Below are positions 24,707-37,133 of a DNA stretch of 64,000 nt, piece after piece (position 1 is the stretch's first letter; the number at the start of each line of letters is the position of its first letter). Origin of the DNA: Mangifera indica (Eukaryota; Streptophyta; Magnoliopsida; Sapindales; Anacardiaceae); the NCBI RefSeq assembly GCF_011075055.1, contig NC_058155.1, positions 5,010,001-5,074,000 on the forward strand, in the 5' to 3' direction. The notes under the pieces were generated by a model, which worked only from the letters and a program-made list of their open reading frames with translations, was not told the DNA's origin and made no database searches. Made by a program: the position numbers and the translations under genes.

Positions 24707-25744
24707 TGTAGAATTATTAATTGGGTTGTGAACCAAATTAATATTATTGATAAAACATTGTATAATATATAGTATTAAAGTGTAGTCAAAACTAAATTCT
24801 AATTCTATGAAATAGGAAAAATAAGAAACAACAAATAAAATTCAAAATCAATCAGAATTAGATTAAATTAGAATCAGATTTGATCATATTCAGATCAAAT
24901 AGGAATATATTTAACACTTTTTTGTAATTGCAGCGAGAGAGCTCTCGCTGTTGCAATTGGAAATAGAAGCTGAAAAGTCAATGGCATCAAGAGAGAGAGA
25001 ACACATCAGTGAGAAGGCCTAAGTTGATGTTGGCTCAAGCTTGAGTGGCCAAAGATGAAGGAAGAATGTTGTCAAAAAGAGAATCACAAACCATTGAGAC
25101 AACGGGGATAATGGGAAAATAGAACCATAGCAATAGAATTAACATTGACTGGAAAAAGCTTCGAATCAACCATCAAAAGAAAAAATAGACTAACAGTGAA
25201 CATAAAACGTGGTCAAGTTTGAGAACAAAGAAAGGTTTGGATGTCACCGATATAGACTAAAAGAATGCCAATAGGAGAGAGACGAGAACAAGTGCTTAAT
25301 CATTTAAGAGATGAGAGTAGATACTCAATTGTGAGAGAGATGAGAGTAGGGGCTCAATCATTAGAGAGACGAGAGCAAGGACTTAATTGTGAGGGATACG
25401 AAAGCAAGGGCTCGATCATCAAAGAGACAAGAGCAGGGGCTAGGGAAAAAATAGTTCTCAAAACTACAAGGTATAGGAGGATATTAACTGCTTTAATACT
25501 ATGTAAAATTATGAATTGAGTTATGAACCGAATTAATATTATTTACAAAACATTATACAATATATAGTATTATAATCTAGTTAAAATTGAATTTCTAATC
25601 CTATGAAATATGAAAAATAATAAATAACAAAACTAGAATCATAATCCTATAAAATAGGAAAAATAATAAATAGTAAATCAAAATCAAACAATAAATCAAA
25701 ATCTGACTTAATCAGAATAAGATCAAATAAGAATATGTTTAACA
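24707..25744 (+). mobile_element. Small non-autonomous LTR element (TRIM/LARD-like)
   Basis: Two direct repeats, 24707-24916 and 25502-25744, both start TGTA(G/A)AATTAT(T/G)AATTG and end TTTAACA. They surround 585 bp without polyprotein coding. GTAGT lies just before the first repeat (24702-24706) and one base after the second (25746-25750), close to a 5-bp target duplication. The inner part carries repeated GAGAGACGAGAGCA/GGGCTCAATCATTAGAGAGA units (25268-25440). I do not see a standard primer-binding site or polypurine tract, so the LTR interpretation is likely but not proven. Confidence 0.6.
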
Positions 25745-26007
25745 AGTAGTAATTATCTCCTCTTGTTATTGTAGTGTATTTGTTTGTTCATGTTTCGTCT
25801 AATGTCTAGCACTGTTGTCTTGATCATCCACTTCCATGGTGCTTAAGATTGTATTTGCTTTCGTGTCTAGTCCAATTTGAAGTTCATAGGATCTTTCATC
25901 TGAATGTCCAGTATGTCCTCTTAGGGAAAATCATCCCCTCCCTTTCACCAAACGTACTTACACTGCTCGGGAGCTTTCTTGAGCTTCTTCGCCTTGATGT
26001 ATGAGGT
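25745..26007. other. Short unassigned stretch before P450 copy D
   Basis: No recognised coding on either strand. It separates the small LTR element from the P450 half-exon and may contain more of the broken copia fragment. Confidence 0.4.
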
Positions 26008-26289
26008 TTGGCTCCAACACTTTTCTCCTGGAAAGATTCTTGGGGTCAGAATGTTGATGTTAAAGGCAGAGATTTGGAGCTCATTCCGTTCAGTGGGGGA
26101 CAGCGAATCTGCCCTGGATTACCACTGGCAATCGAAATGCTGCATATAAAGTTGGCTTTGCTTCTTCATGCCTTTGATTGGAAGCATGAAGATGGCATTA
26201 CGCCAGAAGAATTGGACATGGAAGACGAATTTGGCTTCATTCTACAGAAGGCAAAGCCGCTTCTTGCCATCCCTGTTGCGTGCAAATAG
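26008..26289 (+). pseudogene. P450 copy D: 3' part of exon 2 only
   Basis: Homology to the intact gene starts near the PERF region (CCAACACTTTTCTCCTGGAAAG) and runs to the stop at 26287-26289. One extra A near 26048 shifts the frame between the PERF segment and the heme loop. The heme loop is PFSGGQRICPG: the cysteine ligand is kept, but Gly-to-Ser and Arg-to-Gln changes occur in conserved positions. No exon 1, I-helix or K-helix is present nearby. It is the tail of a lost tandem copy, with the family 3' flank following. Confidence 0.85.
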
Positions 26290-27120
26290 AATAAATTTGA
26301 CTTTCTAGCAAATAAATAATATTTATATTTTCATGTTTAGTTAAGTGGTTGCAATCCTTCGTGATTTGAAATATAATCACATATATGATGGATTAGTGAT
26401 GCTAATTAGCCTCATTGGTTTATGAGAATACCATAATTGAGGATTAATTTGTAAATAGAGGAGATGTGACCAAGTTTACGTGATAAATATGTTCACGTTT
26501 TAGACAAGTTGACGAATAACTTCTGCTCTTTAATGTTTAATAAGTGATCACAAATCTTCTCTGAGTTGAATAATGAATGTTTTTATTCGGAAATTGAGCA
26601 ATCCTTTTCACCTAATTCGACCTCAACCTAATACTTAATCAGGTTTGATAATGTCTGATGACAAACTCCACTCAGTAATAACCCAATAATAACTTCTTTT
26701 TTTTTTTACCTGAATGATAATATATTGAATCGTTAATAGTAATATTTTTTACAGTGGAAGGATAATTGCTAGTAACAATCTCTTATTATTTTTAGTCACA
26801 TTGAACAAATTTTATATTATATTTATTACTTTTTTTTAAGTGAATTATTATACATTAAAAAAAGCGTTAAATCCGAATAAATATTGGAAATAAAGTCAAC
26901 TTAATTTAAAGATGTTCAAATTAGTCCATCACTATGAAGATTTGAGTAGAAGATCAGAAGTTCAGAAGGTTCAAGGGAGAATGAGAATGTAGTCTTTCAT
27001 AGTTTTAGGAGGAGCTGCTTGGGGTTAGAACTTAGCATTTAAGCTATGTGAATGAATTTTCCATAATATTTTGAGTGGGAATATTATTAATTAAGATACT
27101 TTGACAAACAAAACATAGAA
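26290..27120 (+). repeat. P450 3' flank, present inverted at 47650-50139
   Basis: The flank holds ATGATGGATTAGTGATGCTAAT, CATAATTGAGGATTAATTTG, GACAAGTTGACGAATAAC, GAACAAATTTTATATTATATTTATTAC and TTTTAGGAGGAGCT in this order. The reverse complement of 47650-50139 shows the same words in the same order, interrupted there by a MULE. This defines an inverted segmental duplication of a P450 downstream region. Confidence 0.85.
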
Positions 27121-30100
27121 GTTACAAATGATTCAATTAATAAACCTCTAATGATTATTTACCCTTAACTTTGATTGAAAATAATAAGTAATTTAAGTGC
27201 TATAGAATCTTTTTTCTTCTTTCAAAGTTAATTTAGTTCATGAAAATATAAATCTTGTGAATAAATCTAAAAAAAATAGAACCAATATCTTTTTAAGGGA
27301 AATAAAAATTAATAAACTAAACATTTATTGGAAAATAATAGTGCGTAATTTTTTGGTTTATTTTTTTTAATTCCTTTTTAATGTTTTCATTGGTTTGATG
27401 AAATAAAATCATGTAAATTCATTCAATCACGACTTTATCCTTATATGAAATTAAATCAATGCTTAACTAAATGTAATTTTTCCCTATCTTAATTGAAGGA
27501 TTGACACAGTATACTTGAAAAAGGAAATTTCAAACCTTGTGTATATGCATTCTACGGTTAACAATTCAAGGTTAATAGATTTATACGAGCAAGAAACAAT
27601 TGCATCATAACTTCAATTATTTTCTTTTGGCATTTACTTTTCCTTTCGTTTGCATGCTTGGATCAAACTATTTTATATGGCGCTGATTTTCTATTACTTT
27701 TAGATGCGGACAAAATTTTAAGTTGCAATCACAAGCCTTTTTTTTTTTTCCTCTCAATTCTGCTCGTTTGAAGTTCATTATGTACTTAAATTCTTTAAAT
27801 ACGGATTCAATTAATCACTTGAATCATGGCCTTCTGGTCTGTGTTGTTTTTTTTTCTTATCGGAACCCTGTCCATTTAATTGGACAGGTAAATCAAAGAT
27901 TGATACTGAGATTTTTTTTTTTAAGTTTTAAAGTTCCACAAATTTTGTTAATATCAAAGTCTGTTTTTTTTCATTATTATTAGTTATATTTTTTTTTCTT
28001 TTTCAAAAACTAGGTTCTTTCTGCTTGAGGAGTTATCGATTAACCCAATAAAATTTAACGTTAACATTAACCCGGCACAAAAAATGTTGGGTTAGGATTA
28101 TATTTTTTTACATAAAAAAATAGTTTAGATCTAGTTTTGATTGACCCCAACAAAAATAGTTGTATTCAAATTGACACAAAGCCAATCCAAAAACCCGAAT
28201 TAACCTGAAAATTGGTAATGCTATTATTTAATTATTATTATTATTAGTAACACAATTACAAAAAATTAGTATTTATAGTTAAAACAATGTAGTTGAAACA
28301 CTTACTTGCAATAGAAATTTGTTATTTGATCAAATTGGTAATCCTACTATTGAACTATTATTATAGTTTCAAATATGATTTACATATTTATTTTCACTAT
28401 TTCCTTTTTATGTTGATTAATAAGATAATGACTTTAATTTGAATTAGTTTACAGAGAATATTACTAACACTAATATAAACAAAGAAGATATTCAATGGAG
28501 ACAATACTCTAATACTTTTCTGTATTAGGATTTTTCTGATTAAAATTTAATTTTAATTCTTTTATTAGCTTAGTTATGATAGTTGATTTAAATTAACCTT
28601 TTAAATGGTTTTGCTCCTTAAAACATTGTGCAAGTTTACTGGATCTCTACTTGGAGGAGCTAGTCTTAGGCTTTTTGGCATAAATTTATCATCTTCAACT
28701 TTAGATATTCGGTTGAATATAACAACTCTTTCTAGCAAACTTATAAAAAACTATTTGGAGTTTATTTATTTTTTGGTTAGTGCGTTATAAATACTACTAA
28801 TTTGAATTTATTATGTTTGATATATCATATTTATATACTTATTAATAATTTTAGTATTTATGATAATAATATTCATCATATGGATTGAAAATTAAATTTC
28901 ATAAATATTTGACAAATTGTTAATCTCGTTTATTATCGATAACATGATTTAAAGTTGAAGTTGTTGACTTATTTGAGTTATTGATCATGATATTTTTTTT
29001 ATCCCGATAATTAATCATATAAAGAAATAATAAGCATACTGTTAATATTAACGTAAAATAGAACCGTTTTATTCTGACAAACTATCGTTTTATTTCAAAA
29101 TATTTTTGTGTGTGTTTTTTTGTAAGAATTGTGTTATTCCATAAATATAGTACAAAGTATATTATTTCATAACAAATCATATTGTTGCATGTTGTATTTT
29201 GACACAACTTTGTTTGTTATATAGTTTGGGTTAATTCATATCGGGCCAGGTTAACCTGAAAAATATTTAGATTTGGTTTAGAATAGAAAAATGTTAACAC
29301 GATTCTATTTTGAATTGAATATGTATATATTGTTTATATATATAATGTTAACGCGATTCTATAATTTAAAACTACCTAATTGTATATATTGTTTATGTAT
29401 ATAATACTACTCTTATTAACACATGAATGCTAACCAATAAAATCGACATTTGGTAACTAAAGCCATGAACTGCACTTGGCTACCATATCCAACTAGAGTT
29501 TAGGAGAAGAAAAAAGTTTGAAGTTTAAGAAATTAGATTTTTTTTAATTTCGCTGAATTAAGCCATTTTCTAAGTTCTCACTTATGATGACACCTTCGTA
29601 AGAGATGAAGATAGAATAAATAAATAATTTCGTCTTTTCTATCTGTTTGGGAAGAGTGAAAAAGAAAATATCGTTCTTAGCATTTTTCTCTAATAAATAT
29701 TATACTACTTTACTTAGAAGTTCTATTGTCTTGAATAAAAATTTAAGCGATATTATATATATTTTTTGTATACAGTTTGAATATATAAATGATATATCAT
29801 CATATAAATGAATATTAATTTATTTTTAATTTAAAATCATCAGATTATATAATAACACATTATCTATATACTTAAATTGTGTATAAAAAATATATACGCA
29901 TAATTGTATTGTATAAATTTTTGCACCTTTTTTTATAGATTTATTTTATGCTGTTATAAGTAATTCTCATGCAAAACACATTGCAATAAATGTCACTTAA
30001 AAAGGAAATTCTTATTGATTATAGTTTTAAGTGTAAACAATTTTGTTTATAGGAGCAAGCAAATTCAAGTTATCACCATCTAACATTAAATTGTTATTTA

Positions 30101-30479
30101 GGAGCCAGATAAATTAATCCTTAACAAAGGTATGATAAATTTTCACTTTTTAAGTTTTACAAAGTCAAAGTCACACTCATCATATATTTTAGTTAGTAAA
30201 TTTTGTTAAGTAAAAAGGTAATAAGGTTATTTGATATAAATTTTTCAATTCACTTTTTATCTCTTATTTTTTTGTATATTCTCTTTTTCTCCTTATTCTT
30301 TTTATTTTTTCCTGTTATTTTTTATTTATCCTTTTAAAAAAGTTTTGAAAGTAAACTATAATTTTTAAAAATATTAGAAGTGTTAATAAAAATTTATAGT
30401 GATTGTTGGAAATTTGAAAGAAGTTTAGGGTTGTTTTTGCTTTGTCAAAATCTCAATAGGACCATGGTAGTTCCAAAAT
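27121..30479. other. Long AT-rich stretch without recognised genes
   Basis: Only short A/T-driven frames occur. 28030-28210 (AACCCAATAAAATTTAACGTTAACATTAACCCGG...) and 29225-29300 (GGTTAATTCATATCGGGCCAGGTTAACCTG) could be the two ends of a decayed hAT element, but I cannot align them convincingly. A small palindromic MITE is listed separately (29750-29905). Confidence 0.45.
29750..29905. mobile_element. Short palindromic MITE
   Basis: TTATATATATTTTTTGTATAC...ATGATATATCATCAT on the left is mirrored by the reverse complement of the right (TATATATTTTTTATACACAATTTAAGTATATAGATAATGTG). The centre is TTTATTTTTAATTTAAAATC. It resembles the MITE at 42079-42231 in size and layout. No target duplication is clear. 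Confidence 0.6.
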
Positions 30480-30900
30480 GACCAAAAGACTTATTCCCAC
30501 CCAAGGTTTGATGTTTTCCCAAACTATCACCCATTACTTTTTGAACCCAAAGTTTCATCCATTAGTTATTAAAGTTAACAAAATTTGTTAGTACTGAAAG
30601 TATAACCGTCACTTAACTAGTAATATTAAAAAAAATAAAAATTTATTTTATTTTCACATCTTATATTAAAAACTAATAATTTTCTCTGATTTAATTTTGA
30701 AAACCAATGATTTGAACAACAATATGGTATTCCAAGGTGAAAATCACAGATTTTAGATATATCTTTCAAATCATCCATTGATGATGTAAATGTTTCCACA
30801 ATTTCCCTCACTTCAGGAGAATTCTCAACAGCAACAGTGAGATATTCTTTACCCTCTTCACTAGGTTCCTTCGCAACAGTCAACTCTTCACAAGCAAAGT
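30470..30900 (-). mobile_element. Truncated MULE-type MITE end with an ORF fragment
   Basis: ACCAAAAGACTTATTCCCACCC (30481-30502) is the terminal motif of the MULE family found complete at 6907 and 46812; the second terminus is missing. Inside, on the minus strand, an 85-codon open frame (30626-30883) begins MTVAKEPSEEGKEYLTVAVE and has normal amino-acid composition, unlike the poly-Asn/Lys frames around it. It could be a gene fragment captured by the element, or chance. I do not recognise the protein. Confidence 0.4.
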
Positions 30901-31469
30901 TCTAGTTTTTCTTCATTAATTATGTATGTTTATCTTTTCATGAGTTTAATCTTTCTTTCTTCCTTCCTTTTTCAGTTCGTGGCTCTTTGCACGTTTCTTC
31001 TTGTTTTTGTGCTCAGTTATTCAAAATATCTAATTTGTTTGTCTCGTCTTTCAATTATCTTGTTTTCACTTTTTCTTTTGCACGGCTCATTTGGATTTCT
31101 TTCTTTTAGGACTTTCTTGATGTTTTAATTTAACAGGTAGAACATCAAGATTAATTCGCATACTCTTCTTTTATTGCTTAAATTATTCTTTAAAATTCAT
31201 AATTAATATATGCTAAATCTTAGAGTTTTTCAGTAGAATTAATTTTTAAAATATTATAATTATTTTGTGATTCTATATAAGCTTCATTGGAAAAACCGGA
31301 AATTCCAAGAATTCATGAAACTTGAACTGAATTTGATCACTTAAGTCCCTTGGACTATTCAATCATCTGATTTAATTAATGTTAGCATAGATTAATAAGT
31401 TTTCTAACAAACCAAAATTTTATGATGATATTTTTGAAGAGTCCTAATTTGTTTGGGAGCTTCAAAGAG
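30901..31469. other. Intergenic AT-rich DNA
   Basis: A pyrimidine-rich open frame (30922-31128) gives a Leu/Phe-rich peptide that looks like composition bias, not a protein. Nothing else recognised. Confidence 0.4.
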
Positions 31470-32680
31470 TTTAATTTTGAGTCTATGTCCTAATATGGTT
31501 CATTTTTAGTTTTTCAAAGAGTGCTAATTTGTTTGGGAGTTTTATTGAGATTAGGAAAGATAAGTTTTAATAAAAGTATATGTCTTAGAGTTTTTTCTAC
31601 ACTTGTGCTGCATGACTCTATTTCGTATTGAAATTATCAGATTATCACTTAACTTCCAAAATCATTAAATGTTTGTATTCTGATGTAGCCACTTGCAACC
31701 ACAAAAAAGAAAACCCTCCAATTATACTCTTTTTTTTCAAATATATTTTCACAAAAACAGCAAACACATGCTAAGAATAGATCAATCATATCCAAAATAA
31801 GCAAAACTTAATGAAATTAATTTTTTGTTTTGTTTTTAATAGGAGGGTTTCTTGATTCGATATTTGGTAACCTGAATTAGGTAATTAAGTGTGCATGAGT
31901 TTTAATTTTAGTTGAGTTTTGCTTATTGTGGCTAGATTTTGTTTATTACTAATGGGTTTTGCATAAATAAATTTGGAGGAAAAAAAATGTTAATTTGAGA
32001 CTTTTGCGGGCTGTAATTATCTTTATAAACTTTAAAATTGTGCACATTAGTCCTAAATTGTAAGTGAACCAAGAATTATCACCATTTATAAATTAATAAA
32101 AAAATTAATGTCATTAATTTTTTACGATATAAGCGGTAAGACTCATTTTTTAATGACAAAATATATGTTTGATCCCTTAAATAAAAAAATTGAAAATTTT
32201 GAATAATTTAATAGTAAAAAATTAAAATTTAGTTATTTTAATAATAAAATGTGGTAGTTTAATACTTTCATGTGCAATTAAAAAAAATTTTGAGGTTGAA
32301 TTTTGACATTTAAAAGAGAAAAATCCTCCTCTCAATTAATATTTTACCTGAACATTTGTTAAATTTCAGAGATATAAATCCTATTTTTTCAGAACATGAA
32401 ACCTAACCGACTTGAGATATAAATCTCTAAGTCGACAAACGAATAATTTCCATGAATATACAACATGAATGCAACAAATTAATGAAATATCTCCAACTTC
32501 AATTTGCTATTTGCTGTTTGCTGTTTGCTCCAACTTGTTTGATGATGACCGTTTGATTACGGTACGTTAAAAAGATAACAATTGTGTGAAGGAAGAGAAT
32601 TCAATTTACAGTTTTCATCGCTATAAATAATCAAACCTCGTCCATTTGATTTAATCTGGTATTTCTCTAAACAAGAAAAA
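31470..32680 (+). repeat. Duplicated 5' flank and promoter of P450 copy C
   Basis: Parallels 18895-19932 in front of the intact gene, including the TATA box CTATAAATA at 32621-32629 and the leader CTCTAAACAAG. The block has a short local duplication (CTAATTTGTTTGGGAG at about 31446 and 31518). Promoter decay appears minor, so this pseudogene could still be transcribed. Confidence 0.85.
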
Positions 32681-33742
32681 ATGGATGTCATATTTAGCTG
32701 TATAATATGGCTTCTCTTCACATGGCTTTCAATAATAGCTCTGAACTCCATTTTCAGAAGAACCAAACAAGCTTCTACGAAGCTTTCGCCTGGACCGTAC
32801 AAACTCCCCATCATTGGCAACCTCTTAGCTCTTGGTAAAAACCCTCACAGGTCTCTAGCCAACCCTCACAACTCTCCATAATGAGTCTTCAACTGGGCCA
32901 GTTGACCACTATAGTCATTTCTTCCGAATCCATAGCCAAACAAGTCCTTCTAACTCACGATTCAGCCTTCTGTAATCGTTCCGTTCCAGACGCCCTGCTC
33001 GCTCACCGACATGATGTTTTCAGCATGGCATGGCTTCCGGTGTCCACCCCGTGGAGAACTCTCAGAAAAATCAGCAACTCGCATACTTTTGTTACTTAAA
33101 AACTTGATGCCAATCAAGACCTCCGGCGCAAGAATGTGCAGCAACTCCTTTCTTATGTTGAAGAGAATTGCCATGTCGATAAAGCCATAGATATCGGCAG
33201 AGCCGCTTTCAGTACTAGTCTTAATTTGATATCAAACACTATGTTCTCCATTGATTTGGCCGATCCCAAATCAGAGTTTAGGGAGCTGGTGTGGAATATT
33301 ATGGTAGAAGCAGGAAAGCCTAACATGGCCGATTATTTTCCTGTGCTGAAAAAGATTGACCCCCAGGGAATAAAACGTCGCTTGACGATTCACTTTGGGA
33401 AGATGTTGGAGCTCTTTGATCTCATGATCGATCAACGCTTGAAGCTGAGAGATGTCCCTAGTTATGTTAAAACCAATGACATGTTGGAGACTCTTCTCAA
33501 CATTATGGAAGACAAAACTGAAGCTACCAACAGGGATTATATCAGGCATTTATTTCTGGTTTGTATTTCTTTAATTTAGCTTGTATTTTTTATGCTTGTA
33601 AGTGCTTATAGTATTGTTCTTACTCTTAAGTCCTACGATATCTTTATGTTGTAATGAGGTGTTATATATTCTTTGTTTGTTAACAGGATTTGTTTGCTGC
33701 AGGTGCTGACACAACTTCCAGCACACTGGAATGGGCAATGAC
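32681..33742 (+). pseudogene. P450 copy C: exon 1 and start of exon 2, disrupted
   Basis: Exon 1 (ATG 32681 to about 33558) is closely similar to the intact gene. A net 7-bp loss near 32850-32880 shifts the frame (reading ends at 32881), and CAA to TAA near 33097 adds a stop before KLDANQD. The 3' part of exon 1 (33136-33558) is otherwise well kept. The intron is short (about 128 bp, GT...AG kept) and lacks the solo LTR of the intact copy. Exon 2 starts DLFAAGADTTSSTLEWAM, where AGTDTT is AGADTT, and is cut after about 55 bp by a minus-strand copia LTR at 33743. The remaining K-helix and heme region is not found beyond the insertion. Confidence 0.92.
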
Positions 33743-34048
33743 TGAAAAAGAACTTCACTTCTTATTCTTTAGAAATATGCAAGAGTTAACTTTTATACAA
33801 TAAAATTCCCGCCAAACAATTGCTAGCTGTTGACAGCTGTCAATCTTTAATCTTTGCCATTCACTGGAGATCATATCCAACGATGACCTGACCTTTACAT
33901 CTGAAGAACCACAAACGGTAGTAACTGCATGTGGAAATCGCATTATTAACTCTCCAAAAGGCACCATATCGCTAAAGTTAAAACTCTGCTACTAACACTA
34001 CAACTTCACTCTACTTCTGCTACTACAATCAAAATTTGCTCTTTTACA
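33743..34048 (-). mobile_element. Copia 3' LTR inserted in P450 exon 2
   Basis: The segment starts TGAAAAAGAACTT and ends GCTCTTTTACA on the plus strand (TG...CA). It abuts a pyrimidine tract TCCTCCCTCAAT (34049-34060), the reverse complement of a polypurine tract ATTGAGGGAGGA. RNase H coding follows on the minus strand, so this is the 3' LTR. A similar purine tract closer to the RNase H stop (about 34158-34170) makes the exact inner boundary less certain. Confidence 0.65.
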
Positions 34049-37000
34049 TCCTCCCTCAATTCTAACTAAGAAATAGTTAGAATTACAACAAAAGAGTAAC
34101 TCAAATCTTCCAACAGCTCTCTTAATTCTGCTTAACTCAACTTCTTTACAAATAATCCTCCCTCAGCTCTCCTGAATTTCTGTAATTTTTCTTCCAACAG
34201 TTTCAGTTTCTCCTGTAATTCTCACTACTTGAAGTCTATCTCTGAGTAACTCAAATCTTGCAGTTGACAGTGCTTTAGTAAACACATCAACTACCTGATG
34301 TTGTGAAGGCACATATTGAATTGCCACAGATTTAGAAACCACTTGCTCATGAATAAAATGCACATCCAACTCAATGTGCTTTGTCCTTCCATGAAACACA
34401 AAATTCGCTACCAGTGAAGCAACACTCATATTGTCACACCTTATTACTACTTGACCAAACCACTCCAAATCCAATTCACTGAATAGAGATCTTAACCATG
34501 CAACTTCTGTAACTGCCTGACTGAGTGCCCTATATTTTGATTCAGTGGAGGATAGAGCCACCACTCTTTGTTTTTTAGAGCTCCACTGAACCAGATTACC
34601 TTCAAGGTAAATGCAATATCCGCTTGTGGATCTTCTATCCTCCAAATTTCCATTCCAGCCCAATCTGTATCTGAAAAAACCTCCAAATTCAATATCAAAG
34701 AAGGCCTAAACATCAAGCCATACTCTAGTGTACCTTGAATATATCATAACACTCTTTTTACTACCTACCATTGAGGTTGTGTTGGCTCCTTCAAGAACTG
34801 ACTTAGCTTATTTATTGCATAAGAAAGATCAGGTCTAGTAAGGGTCAAATATTGCAGTGCACCAATAACACTTCTATACATCGTTGGCTTATCAAATACA
34901 AGACTGTCTCCAAGAAACAATTTGCTACCTACGACTATAGGTGTGGAAACAGATTTGCAATCCTGCATGTTCACCTTATGCAAGAGATCAGAAGCATATT
35001 TTGTTTGGCTCAATAGCAAACCTTTCTGACTTCTCTTTACTTCCAGCGCCAAGAAAAAATCCAATTCACCCATTTCTTTAAATGCAAATTGATCATTTAG
35101 ATCAGTTATTAGCTTTCTAATAAAATCAGAATCTGGCCCTGTGAGCAATTTGTCATAAACGTATATGAGTACATATATTACTGATGTGCCTTGTTTAAAA
35201 ACAAATAAACTAGAATCAGCCACTGAGTTCTTGAAACCTTTATTTATTAACACCTGTTTTAGCTTGTCATACCAAGCTCTTGGGGCCTGTTTTAGGCCAT
35301 ATAGTGCCTTCTACAATTTGCAAATAAAACCAGGTCTCAACTTGTCTTCAAACCCTTTTGGTTGAGTTATAAACACCTCCTCTTACAAATCCCTATTGAG
35401 AAAAGCATTGTTGATATCAATTTGGTGAATTCTCTAGTCAAAAACCACTACCAAGGTGAGCATAACTCTTACTGTTGTTGCCTTTATCACTGGACTAAAT
35501 GTATCAAAAAATTCCACTCCTGGAGTTTGCTGAAATTCCTTGGCAACAAGCCTGGCTTTTAGTTTTGTAGAGTTCCATTAGCATTCATTTTTTTCTTAAA
35601 AACCCATTTGTGATCAACAACATGAGTAGCCTGAGTAGGTGGCACTAACACCCAAGTTTGGTTCTTCATCAAAGCATCAAACTCTGCTTGCATTGCTTGA
35701 ACCCATAATGGATTAGCAAGAGCATCTGCTACTGACTTAGGCTCTGCAATTTGTGACTCTGCTGTATAGAGTTTTGGTTGAGGCAGACTACCAGTTTTTG
35801 GTTTGGTGACCATAGGATGAATCGAGCAACTTGGTGCTTGAACAGGAGCTAGATCATGACGACTCTTATAATCAGCATTATTATCACACCTAGATTTGGC
35901 TGTTGAACTCTCATGTACACCATGAACATCAACTTCCAAATTAACAATGGTAAAAGTGTCATTCGAATCAAGTGTTTCAGGAGATGTATATGTGTAAGAG
36001 ATACTTTTTGAACAAGATTTTTCTGAATTTGATAAAGAAATGAACAAATCTGGTGACATTTCAGAGGATATGTGTTGATCCTTAGAGGTGTTTTTGATAC
36101 TATTAGAAGAAGGATCTGTGACAGCAATGATTTGTGAACTAACAAGAGGAATTACTGAGATGTGTCAATAGCTTTAGAGAACTTTTTAGTGCTTTTCGAA
36201 TTCACCTCAAGAGCTATATCAGAAGAGTATTCAGGAATAAACGTACTCAAGGTTGGAACAATTTTAGTAGACTCAAACATATGGTTATTGGCACACTTGG
36301 TTGCAAAAACAGAATTAGATTTAAAAAGATACTCAGACTCATCAAACCTCACACTAGCAAAAATATAAATTTTTCCACTTAGACTTAAGCATCGATACCC
36401 TTTATGACTCAAACTATAGCCTATGAAAACACACTTTTGAGTATGGAACTCTAGTTTATGCTTATTATAAGGTCTCAAGAAGGGATAACAAGCACACCCA
36501 AAGGCTCTCAGTAGTTTATAATCAGGAACTTCATTAAACAAGGCTGATAAGGAGACATAAACTCAAGAACAGAAGATGGTTGCCTATTGATTAGAAAAAC
36601 TGCTGTTTGGAAGGCACACCACCAATATGACAAAGGCAAGAAAGCTTGGGCTAATAAAACAAGGCCTAACTCAACCAAATGTTTGTGTTTCCTCTCGGCC
36701 CTCCTATTCTGTTGTTGGGTGTATGGACATGGATGTCTAAACTCTATCCCATGAGTTTGCAAGTAATTCACTAATGGTCTATACTTTCCCCCTCAGTCAC
36801 TCTGAATGACTTTAATTTTTTTGTCAAACTGTTTTTCAATTTTTTTGTGAAATTGGGCAAAGACTTGATAAACCTGAGCCTTGGATTCTAAAGGATAAAT
36901 CCAAGTGAATCTAGAAAAGTTATCAACAAAGTGTATGTAGTACTTGAACCATTCTTGAGACAATACAAAGGCTGGTCCCCATACATAACTATGAACTAAA

Positions 37001-37110
37001 TCTAAAGGTGTTTTGGCTCTTGAATGAGAAACAGGAAAACTTGACTGGCAACTCTTACCATATTGACAATCCACACAAAAAAAACTTCTATTCTCAACAT
37101 TAGTAGTACA
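34049..37110 (-). pseudogene. Copia integrase - RT - RNase H remnant
   Basis: Minus strand, from 37100 downward: GAG-pre-integrase end and integrase (CVDCQYGKSCQSSFPVSHS, VDNFSRFTWIYPL; 36793-37100), integrase middle (TQQQNRRAERKHKHLVELG; 36508-36771), integrase C-terminal (FGCACYPFLRPYNKHKL, KCVFIGYS; 36152-36541), RT start ([20 protein letters not shown]; 35559-36059), RT rest (34765-35253), and RNase H (STSGYCIYLEGNLVQWSSKKQ, STESKYRALSQ, RTKHIELDVHFI; 34163-34663). The RT catalytic YVDD is YVYD (35152-35163), so polymerase activity is lost. Frameshifts and stops separate the pieces. gag, protease and the 5' LTR are absent; homology ends at a TA microsatellite. Confidence 0.88.
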
Positions 37111-37133
37111 TATATATATATATATATATATAT
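37105..37133. repeat. (TA)n microsatellite at the copia break
   Basis: About 13 TA units. Copia integrase coding stops exactly here, and unrelated sequence follows, so the tract marks a rearrangement point. Confidence 0.9.

Noticed and set aside
24940..24960. GCGAGAGAGCTCTCGC palindrome as a regulatory site
   Set aside because: Only GAGAGCTCTC is a true palindrome, and it lies in a non-coding LTR-element interior with similar GAGAGA words around; no reason to assign a function.
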